From a virus, in IMG/VR virus record IMGVR_UViG_3300028197_001558, positions 1-64,000 of that record: a stretch of DNA of 64,000 bases; one strand, written 5' to 3'. Made by a program: the position numbers and the translations under genes. The notes beneath the pieces are model-generated. The model was not told where the DNA came from. It ran no database searches and saw nothing but the letters and a program-made list of their open reading frames with translations. Position 1 is the first letter of the stretch; each line of letters starts with the position of its first letter. Shown here in pieces: positions 52,464-59,904 of the stretch.

Positions 52464-52793
52464 TTGGAACTTTTAAATTTTATTCTCGCAGCTTACGGTA
52501 TGACATTTATGATAGTCTACGGTAAAATCTTTGAAGACATCAGGCCCAAGAAGGACTACACAAAGAAGTGGAACACGCTGTGGAACTGTCCATTGTGCAT
52601 TGGTTTTCACGTAGGTTGGGTTTTAATGCTCCTTTCTCAATATACCGAACTATTTACTTACGAGTGTTCTTTCGGGAATGCTTTTGTTCTCGGTTGCATA
52701 TCAGCTGGAACATCTTATTTAATTTCGGTCTTAGTCGATGATTTTGGACTAAGGCTATCGTCGAGATCAGGAGGTGATTATGTCGATGATTAA
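52464..52793 (+). CDS. small membrane protein with CPLC motif (DUF1360-like outline)
   Basis: A 109-residue membrane protein starting at TTG with an AAGAGG site 5-6 bases upstream. Two or three hydrophobic segments are visible: LNFILAAYGMTFMIVYG, GFHVGWVLMLLSQY and AFVLGCISAGTSYLISVLV. Between the first two is WNCPLCIGFHVGW, the CPxCxGFxVG signature of small membrane proteins such as DUF1360. Relatives lie beside the prohead protease gene in marine T4-like phages. A membrane anchor for prohead assembly is possible but unproven. Confidence 0.6.
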   Translation: MELLNFILAAYGMTFMIVYGKIFEDIRPKKDYTKKWNTLWNCPLCIGFHVGWVLMLLSQYTELFTYECSFGNAFVLGCISAGTSYLISVLVDDFGLRLSSRSGGDYVDD

Positions 52794-52839
52794 GCGCTGG
52801 GTTTTACAACCCGTCCGTCGCTGCTGCAGCGGATCCTAG
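52780..52839 (+). CDS. possible 19-residue peptide with a near-perfect ribosome binding site
   Basis: AGGAGGTGATT, almost the full complement of the 16S rRNA 3' end, lies directly before ATG 52780, inside the 3' end of the membrane protein gene. The frame encodes MSMIKRWVLQPVRRCCSGS, a short basic peptide, and ends at TAG 52839 among hairpins. It may be a leader peptide or chance; the strong site is what makes it worth listing. Confidence 0.35.
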   Translation: MSMIKRWVLQPVRRCCSGS

Positions 52840-52860
52840 CTCGAGCGGGTAACGCCCGCT
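52799..52860 (+). other. GC-rich multi-hairpin segment before the prohead protease gene
   Basis: Three short perfect hairpins follow one another: GGGTT/AACCC (52799-52812), CGCTG/CAGCG (52819-52831) and AGCGGG/CCCGCT (52844-52860). The segment is markedly richer in G+C than its surroundings and is followed by a fourth, terminator-like hairpin. It does not fold into a tRNA by eye. Candidate structured RNA, processing site or attenuator. Confidence 0.5.
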
Positions 52861-52862
52861 AA

Positions 52863-52896
52863 GGGTGGAGCTTTGCTCTGCCCACCTTTTTATTTT
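52863..52896 (+). terminator. rho-independent terminator (or attenuator) upstream of the prohead protease
   Basis: A bulged hairpin with arms GGTGGAGC and GCTC..CCACC and a TTT loop (52864-52886) is followed by TTTTTATTTT. The protease ribosome binding site (TTGGAG) comes directly after, so read-through must be substantial or another promoter is needed. Confidence 0.6.
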
Positions 52897-52906
52897 GGAG
52901 AAAAGA

Positions 52907-53533
52907 ATGAGTAAAAAATTATTAAGAGAGTTCCACGCATTGTGTCCCGATGGAAGATGTCTCGATCTCTTGACAGAGAGAGAGAAAAAAGAAGTTGTTC
53001 AAGACGGAGCAGTATATTTGACTGGTCGGATCCAAACAGCAGACAAGAAAAACGGCAATGGCCGCAAGTATCCTCATAAGGTCCTCAAAAGAGAGATGGA
53101 CAATTACATGAGAATAGTAAAAGATAACAGAGCGACAGGTGAATTAGATCACCCTGACGACTCCGTAATTAACCTTAAAAACGTTTCTCACATGGTCACC
53201 GACTGTTGGTGGGAAGGTAAGGACGTAATGGGCAAGATCAAGGTCCTAGATACTCCTAGCGGTAGAATCCTAAAGGATCTCATTAATGCTGGTGTAAAGC
53301 TTGGAATTTCATCTCGAGGACTTGGTTCGGTCAAAGAATCTATGGGCGAGACCATAGTAGAGGAAGACTTCCAACTCATCTGCTTTGACATAGTTTCAGA
53401 GCCATCAACCCCAGAAGCATATGTTTATCCGGGTGAAGGCAAGCCAAAGACTTCAAACGCTTTCAATATGAGATTGAGAGAACAGAGAGAAAACAATATT
53501 GATGACCTATTTAAGAAGATTCTTGGAGATTAA
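52907..53533 (+). CDS. gp21: prohead protease (gp21-like, S80 family)
   Basis: The ATG at 52907 with TTGGAG upstream is chosen over a GTG at 52865 that lies inside the terminator hairpin; this gives 208 residues. Catalytic outline: GELDHPD (His82), GISSRGLG (Ser135/136) and ICFDIVSEPSTP (Asp161), the signature of T4 gp21-type serine proteases. In T4 this enzyme is activated inside the prohead and cuts scaffold, capsid and internal proteins after (I/L)-x-E. Its presence in a cluster of I-x-E-tagged proteins supports the cargo hypothesis. The next gene begins immediately after the stop. Confidence 0.9.
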   Translation: MSKKLLREFHALCPDGRCLDLLTEREKKEVVQDGAVYLTGRIQTADKKNGNGRKYPHKVLKREMDNYMRIVKDNRATGELDHPDDSVINLKNVSHMVTDCWWEGKDVMGKIKVLDTPSGRILKDLINAGVKLGISSRGLGSVKESMGETIVEEDFQLICFDIVSEPSTPEAYVYPGEGKPKTSNAFNMRLREQRENNIDDLFKKILGD

Positions 53534-53947
53534 ATGAATAAAGATCAACTAAAAAAGACCTTGAGACCAATGATAAAAGAGTGTATCAAAGAAGTAATAT
53601 TCGAAGAAGGTATTCTTTCAAGTATTATATCTGAGGTAATGAAGGGTACGTCTGCTCCTTTAGTGGAGTCTAGACAGCCAACATATCAACAACCACAAGT
53701 AGACTACGAAGCTCGTGAAAGAGCAGCCAAAGAGGAGCGAAGAAAAATGCTCGACTCAATTGGTAGAGATTCTTACAACGGTGTTGATTTATTTGAAGGA
53801 ACTCAACCACTTCAAGAAAGAAGATCTTCCGCTCATTCTCCACGCGGATCCAAACCACTAGACGGTATAGCACCGAACGACCCAGGAGTTAACTTGGGCG
53901 CATTGGGTGTAGATACTAGGCTCTGGTCTAAATTAGCTAAAGGATAA
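53534..53947 (+). CDS. head-region protein with divergent tag-like N-terminus
   Basis: A 137-residue protein starting MNKDQLKKTLRPMIKECIKE; a basic/hydrophobic helix with I-K-E at 14-16, like a longer, divergent form of the cargo tag. The middle is charged (ARERAAKEERRKML), and the C-terminus is GVNLGALGVDTRLWSKLAKG. Similar proteins occur behind the prohead protease in marine myoviruses, role unknown. It may be a core or internal protein. Confidence 0.6.
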   Translation: MNKDQLKKTLRPMIKECIKEVIFEEGILSSIISEVMKGTSAPLVESRQPTYQQPQVDYEARERAAKEERRKMLDSIGRDSYNGVDLFEGTQPLQERRSSAHSPRGSKPLDGIAPNDPGVNLGALGVDTRLWSKLAKG

Positions 53948-53951
53948 CAAA

Positions 53952-54140
53952 ATGGCAACAAATTATTCCGAAAGGGCTCGCAAGAACGAGAACCCCGAAC
54001 GTTTTATTAAAAGATTTTTAAAGAAATGTAAAAAGCTTGGAATCATCCAAGAAGCCCGAGACAGAAAGCAGTTCATTTCAAAATCTGAAAAGAAAAGAAT
54101 TGCGAAACGAAAAGCAAAAAGAAACAATAACAAAGAGTAA
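53952..54140 (+). CDS. rpsU: ribosomal protein bS21-like protein
   Basis: A 62-residue, very basic protein whose layout resembles bS21: ENPERFIKRFLKKCKKLGII then EARDRKQF and a KKRIAKRKAKRNN tail, comparable with the ERFxRRFKKxxEKAGVLxExRRRxxYEKP plan of bacterial bS21. Phage-encoded bS21 homologues are known in marine phages, and are thought to replace the host subunit on the 30S ribosome near the anti-Shine-Dalgarno end. A DNA- or RNA-binding structural protein is the alternative because of the position beside head genes. Confidence 0.6.
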   Translation: MATNYSERARKNENPERFIKRFLKKCKKLGIIQEARDRKQFISKSEKKRIAKRKAKRNNNKE

Positions 54141-54171
54141 CTAATTACTTGTGAAATAAGAGAGGTTTAAT

Positions 54172-54636
54172 ATGTCATTAAAATATACAACTGGTGCAAG
54201 AACCAGAAACGTGGTCAACCTTGCGGTTCCCGGTGGAACAACTCCTGCCTTACAATTGACTGAAGATAACTTAGCTCCCTCTGGTGCAACAGCTGGATTT
54301 AAAAATTTTAATACACAAAGAATGCTACATGTATTAATTCATAACAATGGATTGATACGCAGTGGTGGAGATCTTGATGTCTCCAATATAGAAATATGGG
54401 GTTACAACGCTTCTTTGGGAGGTTTGTGGACAATACTCACTCATACTGAGAGAGCTAATGCCGGCGACACACTAATATATCCAGAATACAACAATATAGC
54501 AGCTGCTCATGATGCTAAAATCAGATTAGCAATTCCAATAGAAGGTGTCGAGAGAATATATGTCCGCGCAAGGACATTTAGTCATACTCGAACGGGCGGA
54601 ACACTAGATATCTATCTCGGTGTCAACTCAATCTGA
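54172..54636 (+). CDS. virion surface protein candidate
   Basis: A 154-residue beta-rich protein, starting MSLKYTTGARTRNVVNLAVPGG, with NIEIWGYNASLGGLW and IYVRARTFSHTRTGGTLDIYLG. The small beta-sandwich style and position between head genes and fibre genes suggest a head decoration or fibre-base protein. AGAGAGG precedes the ATG. Function is inferred from context only. Confidence 0.5.
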   Translation: MSLKYTTGARTRNVVNLAVPGGTTPALQLTEDNLAPSGATAGFKNFNTQRMLHVLIHNNGLIRSGGDLDVSNIEIWGYNASLGGLWTILTHTERANAGDTLIYPEYNNIAAAHDAKIRLAIPIEGVERIYVRARTFSHTRTGGTLDIYLGVNSI

Positions 54637-54647
54637 AGGAGGTCTAA

Positions 54648-57600
54648 ATGGCTGATTTCGGCTGGGCATTTGTAAAGGGGAACCTATTAACCGGCTCCGC
54701 GCCTCCAAGTGGCTCAATACAATACAACGATGGAAACAATAAATTCGCTGGATCTGGTGATTTAGTATTTGTATCTGGTTCTACGTCCGAACTTAACTTG
54801 ACAGGTACGCTCAATGTATCAGGCGCCATTAATACAAATGAATTTAACATCAACGTTACAAACAAGAGCGTAATCAACTTAAGTGCTACCGGTTCAACTA
54901 AGTTTGGAGACACAGTAGATGATACTCATGTTTTTACTGGTAGTCTAGACATCTCTGGTACCAGTAACCCAATAAGAATACAGGGGCTTCAAGCAGGTAC
55001 TCCACCAAACACATCCAGCTATTTAGCTTTGGATTCTAATTATCAATTAGTTCTAACCTCAGCTGCCGGCAATGGAACTGGTGGTACAATTGGTGCAGCC
55101 GAAGACGGAACTTATGCTGATGGTTTATTTAGCGACTTTCTCACCACGACCACAATTGGAACCGCTATTGATAAATTTAATGAAATATTAAAAATCATCG
55201 TTCCGGGACCATCCCCGTCAGTAGATCAAATTAATTATACTAACCCTTCCGGTATAGCCACAAAACTATCTTTCGAGACAGGCGATCAAGCTCCAACTGG
55301 ATATACTGATGTTGGCCAAAAAGGTCAATTCCAATCTCCTCCTGGATTAAACAGCCAATATACTGTCGCAACTAGCGGAGAAGACTTTCGACTTGGAGCA
55401 TACAACGGTACACAAGAGGTCACCGGAGTCATAAACCACCAAGTAGTGGAACAACTAAAAAGCACAGAAGTTAATTATTCTACAGACTCCTTTGGAAACG
55501 CGGAGAGCGGGTCATTAAAATTATACTTGAACAACTCTGTACTTCACACATTAAACTTAAATGGTTTCACTGGTGCTGGTAATCCGAACACTGGATCGGC
55601 ATCAAGTTTAAATAGCAATGGGTCTGGTTTTTTTGATATATCAACGGCCGCTTCAGCCACAGACCAAAATGGATCAACATACGACATATTCAAGCACAGA
55701 ACAGCAAAGTTTGTTGTCGACCCTGCGGATCAAAACAAAGGATGGAATTATGTGAAAGTTGATCATGTTTATGGCGCAACAACATATACTACCAATTTTA
55801 TCCAATGGTTTAACGATACAGACGCCTCAAGTCAAACAATGACGGTCACTAATCCTAGAGTAACTTTTACTGGTGGTGGATCAAAATATCTATCTGGAGT
55901 TCAATACTTTAGATCATCAACGCTTGTATACAACTCAGAAGTCAACAATGCTTATAAATTTACTTACCCTACCGGTAGCGTCTTAACGTTCAACGTTGAC
56001 ACGAATGACGTATCAGCAATAGCAGCACAATCAATGCCGGCAACTGATGGGACAGATCTTTACAATAAAATACTAAAGATAACTGGGTCAACAGCAACAG
56101 TGGACAACACTATGCTGAATGACTCAACCACAATCTCAATCAATCTAGATCACCCTCTCAAGACAAACCTAGCTTCGACTGGATCTGTTGCGACTAGTGG
56201 CATATTGATCTACAATGTTGACACGGCAAACAACAATTTAACAGAGAACTTTGATCTCGAGAACTTCAGAATAACAAGCCATGCCTATTCTTCCCAAAGC
56301 GACGTCACCTCCGGAGATTCTGTTTGGAACTCGCAAAACCATATGCTCGAGGCAGGACCATCTAGCCACAGAGATGGCTTGCTAATGTATAATGGTAGAT
56401 TATATTCTCCTAAACAGGGAGCAAACGGCGGAAACTTTAACACTCTAGCTAATGGTCCAGCAGCAAACCCGAACTACTCAGGCGTTTCTGGTACCAGAAC
56501 TTTCTTTAGAAAAATACAAAACACTAGCGGAGCAACAATTAGAGACTTGAAGATTTCTACCACGAAAGCTACTAGATTTGATGACGAGACGCTAACCACT
56601 AACAATGTAAAGTTTTCCATAAAAGTTCCTGGAGCTACTGGCTTTATGGACATATCGGAAATCTTCACTTACGGAAATACTGCAGATGACGATGGCGCCT
56701 TAATCAATGGCGCTACTGATAACTCAAACACTTTAGAAACCGATACAGGCGACGCAGTACATTGTATTACCTTTGGAACTCAACCAGTTGCTAACAATGA
56801 ATATGTCGTTGTAAGAATCCAAGCCGACGAGTCTTGGACTGGGTTTATCAACACACTTACATTTCAACTAGGAGCATCTGACGATGCCTCAGCACCAACT
56901 GCCGCCCCTGCCCTAGACGATATTGACCTGTCAGACACAGCCGGAGAGACCGCTAAGTTATCTTTTGGTACTTCAAACGGTGTGGTAGGCTATACTAATG
57001 TTGCTGGTGGTGTTGGATCAATGTCAGCTGTGAATTCAAACGGACTCTACACGGACAACGAGGATACCAACAGAGGCGTCTTTAAAGCATCGGAGGTAAT
57101 GACAGGTGTTTTGAATCAAGACGTAGCAGGAAACGGCAATAACTACCCAGCAAATAGCTTTCTCAATGCTTACACTGGCTCACTTTTGTTGATCGTCAAT
57201 GACGCAACAGCAAGCACTCTCAGTTTGGTCAACTTGAACTCTATAAACAATCTATCATCAAATACTGGGTTTAGTGTTGGAGCAGTTGGATTCTCAACAT
57301 CAACCGACAATATCCCAGATTACACCAAACCATATAGAACTGGTACATATAGTGTTGGAACTGCTCAGCAGAGATCCGGATGGAACTATGCGAGAGTTTT
57401 ACATAGAATTGGAGCATCGGATACACAAACAAATTATGTCCAATGGGTTGTTGATCCTTCCGGCTCTACAGATGACACTGCTGTCTCAACTGGAACTCTT
57501 GCACGATTTAGTGGAGATTCAGATGACTATTATTATTCATCCGGAATAGCTTACTTTACTACGGATTCAGTTCCAACCGCTTCTTTTGCTTTCACGGGAT

Positions 57601-58685
57601 CTAACTTTTACTCCAATGTATATTACAGTGGTTCAGACGGAGTTTCTTTCCCAACTACCACCAATTGCTCCATCAACAATACAAGAATTACCGGATCGGG
57701 AATAACAACTTTCAACTCCGGTGTCTCACAAGCCTCAATGCCACCATTAAACAACACAGCAGATTGCGAGCTTACATCGATTGAAGTCACCGGCAATGTT
57801 CTGTATAGCGGCGGAACTTCAATCATGAGTGACTTAGGTTTATTTAATACCAGAGCGGCTTCAATTGAAGGTAGAATAAAACATGTTGCTAATTTCAAAT
57901 CAGACAGAGACACAAGCACTAGGAGCAGTTCAACATTTATGTTCTATTCCGGATCAATTGGGAGCACAACTCTGTCCAACAATGAATACTTCGGCTTAGA
58001 GACTCACAGAATTGTATCGGGCAACTATGCTAACCAAGCAGACCTTACATCAGAATCAAACACATGGAATTCAGAAACTCACATGAATGCAGCTAATGCA
58101 CATGGAGACGGAATGGTAACAGCAAATGGATACCTATTGTCACCATTAAAGATTGGAGACGACGGAGACACTAGGAATGCCACAAACGGCGGATCACTAG
58201 AAGCCCCAGCTGGTAATCCAAATTATTCATCTCTAACAGACGACGTAAGAAGTTACTACAGGATATTCAGATACACAGGTGCATCAACGGTTGCTAGTTT
58301 TACTGCTACACTCTATGGTGATGCAACGCTGAGATCAATCGCTCCATCAAACGACCCGTACTATGCTGCGTTAGGTGCAAACAAAAACTGCAACGTTGAG
58401 CTGAAAATCTCTTACGATCCAAACTTTCCTGGTGCGGACGACCAATCAACCGGTTGGGCCGATTTGGGGAAAATATTTGATTCAGGTAATCAACCTAATA
58501 ATGACGGAGCAGGTATCAGATCTGGAGCTTCTAGTGGAGAAGATGTAAGTATCGACACGAATGGCTTGGCTCTGTCTCTTACTTTGGGAACTCGGAGAAT
58601 AAAGCAAAATCAATATTATGTCGTCAAAATCACAGCACACAAAGATTGGACCGGATACATATCTAGAATACAGGTGGCTTACTAA
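54648..58685 (+). CDS. large fibre-like protein with two tandem ~570-residue repeats
   Basis: A 1345-residue protein. The first ~185 residues are fibre-like (PPSGSIQYNDGNNKFAGSGD, LNVSGAINTNEF). Two long repeats follow, about 190-752 and 754-1345, sharing TKLSF/AKLSF, GWNY(V/A)(K/R)V, a WNS(Q/E)(N/T)HM block, NPNYS and a closing (S/D)WTG(F/Y)I. Each repeat looks like several beta-sandwich domains. Such proteins form virion fibres that touch the host surface. AAGGAGG precedes the ATG. No enzyme motif seen. Confidence 0.65.
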   Translation: MADFGWAFVKGNLLTGSAPPSGSIQYNDGNNKFAGSGDLVFVSGSTSELNLTGTLNVSGAINTNEFNINVTNKSVINLSATGSTKFGDTVDDTHVFTGSLDISGTSNPIRIQGLQAGTPPNTSSYLALDSNYQLVLTSAAGNGTGGTIGAAEDGTYADGLFSDFLTTTTIGTAIDKFNEILKIIVPGPSPSVDQINYTNPSGIATKLSFETGDQAPTGYTDVGQKGQFQSPPGLNSQYTVATSGEDFRLGAYNGTQEVTGVINHQVVEQLKSTEVNYSTDSFGNAESGSLKLYLNNSVLHTLNLNGFTGAGNPNTGSASSLNSNGSGFFDISTAASATDQNGSTYDIFKHRTAKFVVDPADQNKGWNYVKVDHVYGATTYTTNFIQWFNDTDASSQTMTVTNPRVTFTGGGSKYLSGVQYFRSSTLVYNSEVNNAYKFTYPTGSVLTFNVDTNDVSAIAAQSMPATDGTDLYNKILKITGSTATVDNTMLNDSTTISINLDHPLKTNLASTGSVATSGILIYNVDTANNNLTENFDLENFRITSHAYSSQSDVTSGDSVWNSQNHMLEAGPSSHRDGLLMYNGRLYSPKQGANGGNFNTLANGPAANPNYSGVSGTRTFFRKIQNTSGATIRDLKISTTKATRFDDETLTTNNVKFSIKVPGATGFMDISEIFTYGNTADDDGALINGATDNSNTLETDTGDAVHCITFGTQPVANNEYVVVRIQADESWTGFINTLTFQLGASDDASAPTAAPALDDIDLSDTAGETAKLSFGTSNGVVGYTNVAGGVGSMSAVNSNGLYTDNEDTNRGVFKASEVMTGVLNQDVAGNGNNYPANSFLNAYTGSLLLIVNDATASTLSLVNLNSINNLSSNTGFSVGAVGFSTSTDNIPDYTKPYRTGTYSVGTAQQRSGWNYARVLHRIGASDTQTNYVQWVVDPSGSTDDTAVSTGTLARFSGDSDDYYYSSGIAYFTTDSVPTASFAFTGSNFYSNVYYSGSDGVSFPTTTNCSINNTRITGSGITTFNSGVSQASMPPLNNTADCELTSIEVTGNVLYSGGTSIMSDLGLFNTRAASIEGRIKHVANFKSDRDTSTRSSSTFMFYSGSIGSTTLSNNEYFGLETHRIVSGNYANQADLTSESNTWNSETHMNAANAHGDGMVTANGYLLSPLKIGDDGDTRNATNGGSLEAPAGNPNYSSLTDDVRSYYRIFRYTGASTVASFTATLYGDATLRSIAPSNDPYYAALGANKNCNVELKISYDPNFPGADDQSTGWADLGKIFDSGNQPNNDGAGIRSGASSGEDVSIDTNGLALSLTLGTRRIKQNQYYVVKITAHKDWTGYISRIQVAY

Positions 58686-59797
58686 TGGCAAAAACTAACG
58701 TCACATCAACCCAGTTCGCCGCAAAGAAGCTGCTTGGGAAAACACAAACAAGACCATCGCTTACAGATGCTCAAGAAGCTTATCCGTCGAACGTCTCTGT
58801 TCCGGGCGGTGGTGTATTTGCAGAGAGTATCCCGAGAGAACCCGGAACTGAATATTTTACACTCTTTTCAGCTTCAGCTGGACTGCCAGCTACAGTTGAG
58901 CGAGTATATTTTGACCTCGTAGCAGTTGGAGACGGATACTATGATGGTGATGCATCTGCAGAAGACGGAGGTGAAAGCGGCCAAAACGCTACGAATCACG
59001 CTTACTATCTCAAACTTCCTGCAAACTACGAAACAACCAGTTCGAATCCCAATAAGGGCTCTGGTAATTACGTAAATGGCAAGAGAGTCTATCTGTCGAA
59101 AGGTGGGCTACAATTAATTCCTCCATTCGCCACTGACGCTGGTCTTCCTGGTGCATCCGGAAACAACAGATATTATGTTGAGATATTCACTGGAGACCCA
59201 TCTGACCCAGCAAACAAAATATCTTCTACAGATTCCATTGATTGGCAATTCGATTATTACTCTGGAATACTCTTCATTCAAGACTCTGCATCTGCTGCTC
59301 CTGTGACAGCATCCGCTTACTTATATACCGGTAAGTATTTAGATGAAAAACTGACGTCAATCTCAGCAGCTGCTGGTAATGATATCATAGTAAAAGATGA
59401 AGGATCGAATATAACAACAACTGCTACGAGCTTTAATTTTGTTGGAGCCACCGTTGTTGCAAGTAATTCTGGAAACGACGTAACTGTCACAATCAACGAA
59501 GGTATAGATTATGGAAGGACGGCTATAACTACAACCTCGACAGCTTCGGTGTCATCGAGGATTTTAGGGGTCAACGCTGCCGCTGCGATAGACATTAGAT
59601 TACCATCCGCAGCAAATTATTCTGCTGGTCAATATTTTGTGATTAAAGACGAAAGTGGAACAGCGCACACTAACAATATTACGATACTAGCTTCTGGATC
59701 TCAAACACTTGACGGAAATACTTCAATTATCTTAGAATCTCCGTATGCTGCAGTTAATATTTATTCAAATGGAACAGATAAATTCTTCATATACTAA
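58685..59797 (+). CDS. fibre protein with shared C-terminal domain (1 of 3)
   Basis: A 370-residue protein coupled by TAATG to the large fibre gene. The N-terminal part is beta-rich and may join it to the virion (VSVPGGGVFAESIPREPG). The C-terminal ~80 residues (FVIKDESGTAHTNNITI, GSQTLDGNTSIILESPYAAV, KFFIY) share a plan with the ends of the next two proteins (59905 and 61856), so this is a mobile fibre-end module. A rho-independent terminator follows. Confidence 0.62.
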   Translation: MAKTNVTSTQFAAKKLLGKTQTRPSLTDAQEAYPSNVSVPGGGVFAESIPREPGTEYFTLFSASAGLPATVERVYFDLVAVGDGYYDGDASAEDGGESGQNATNHAYYLKLPANYETTSSNPNKGSGNYVNGKRVYLSKGGLQLIPPFATDAGLPGASGNNRYYVEIFTGDPSDPANKISSTDSIDWQFDYYSGILFIQDSASAAPVTASAYLYTGKYLDEKLTSISAAAGNDIIVKDEGSNITTTATSFNFVGATVVASNSGNDVTVTINEGIDYGRTAITTTSTASVSSRILGVNAAAAIDIRLPSAANYSAGQYFVIKDESGTAHTNNITILASGSQTLDGNTSIILESPYAAVNIYSNGTDKFFIY

Positions 59798-59819
59798 GTC
59801 TTTGTAGTCAAGTTCCAAA

Positions 59820-59826
59820 CTATTTA
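59820..59826 (+). promoter_or_regulatory. CTATTTA box upstream of a terminator
   Basis: A CTATTTA box in the 107-base gap, but 79 bases before the ATG and upstream of a terminator; this copy is less well placed than the perfect TATAAATA further down. Confidence 0.25.
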
Positions 59827-59830
59827 GTGT

Positions 59831-59864
59831 GAATCGAAGAGTTCAACTCTTTGGTTCCTTTTTT
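59831..59864 (+). terminator. rho-independent terminator after fibre gene
   Basis: An 11-pair stem (59831-59841 with 59847-59857, two G-U pairs) with a TTCAA loop is followed by six T residues. It ends transcripts of the 54172-59797 group. Confidence 0.75.
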
Positions 59865-59866
59865 AA

Positions 59867-59874
59867 TATAAATA
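59867..59874 (+). promoter_or_regulatory. T4-type late promoter TATAAATA
   Basis: An exact match to the T4 late promoter core lies between the terminator and the ribosome binding site of the 59905 gene, 30 bases before its ATG. A gp55-like sigma factor is encoded in the window. Confidence 0.6.
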
Positions 59875-59904
59875 TTATAATTAATTATCTTGGAGGATAA
59901 TAAT

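Noticed and set aside
52824-52845. Cluster of CTGCAG, GGATCC and CTCGAG resembling a cloning polylinker
   Set aside because: The segment is embedded in continuous phage sequence with hairpins and a terminator; three palindromes can occur by chance in a hairpin-rich region. Read-level inspection would settle it.
52865-52906. GTG start for the prohead protease
   Set aside because: It lies inside the terminator hairpin; the ATG at 52907 has a proper ribosome binding site.
52794-52906. tRNA gene in the GC-rich gap
   Set aside because: No acceptor stem with T-arm GTTCRA box and anticodon arm in the right spacing could be found.
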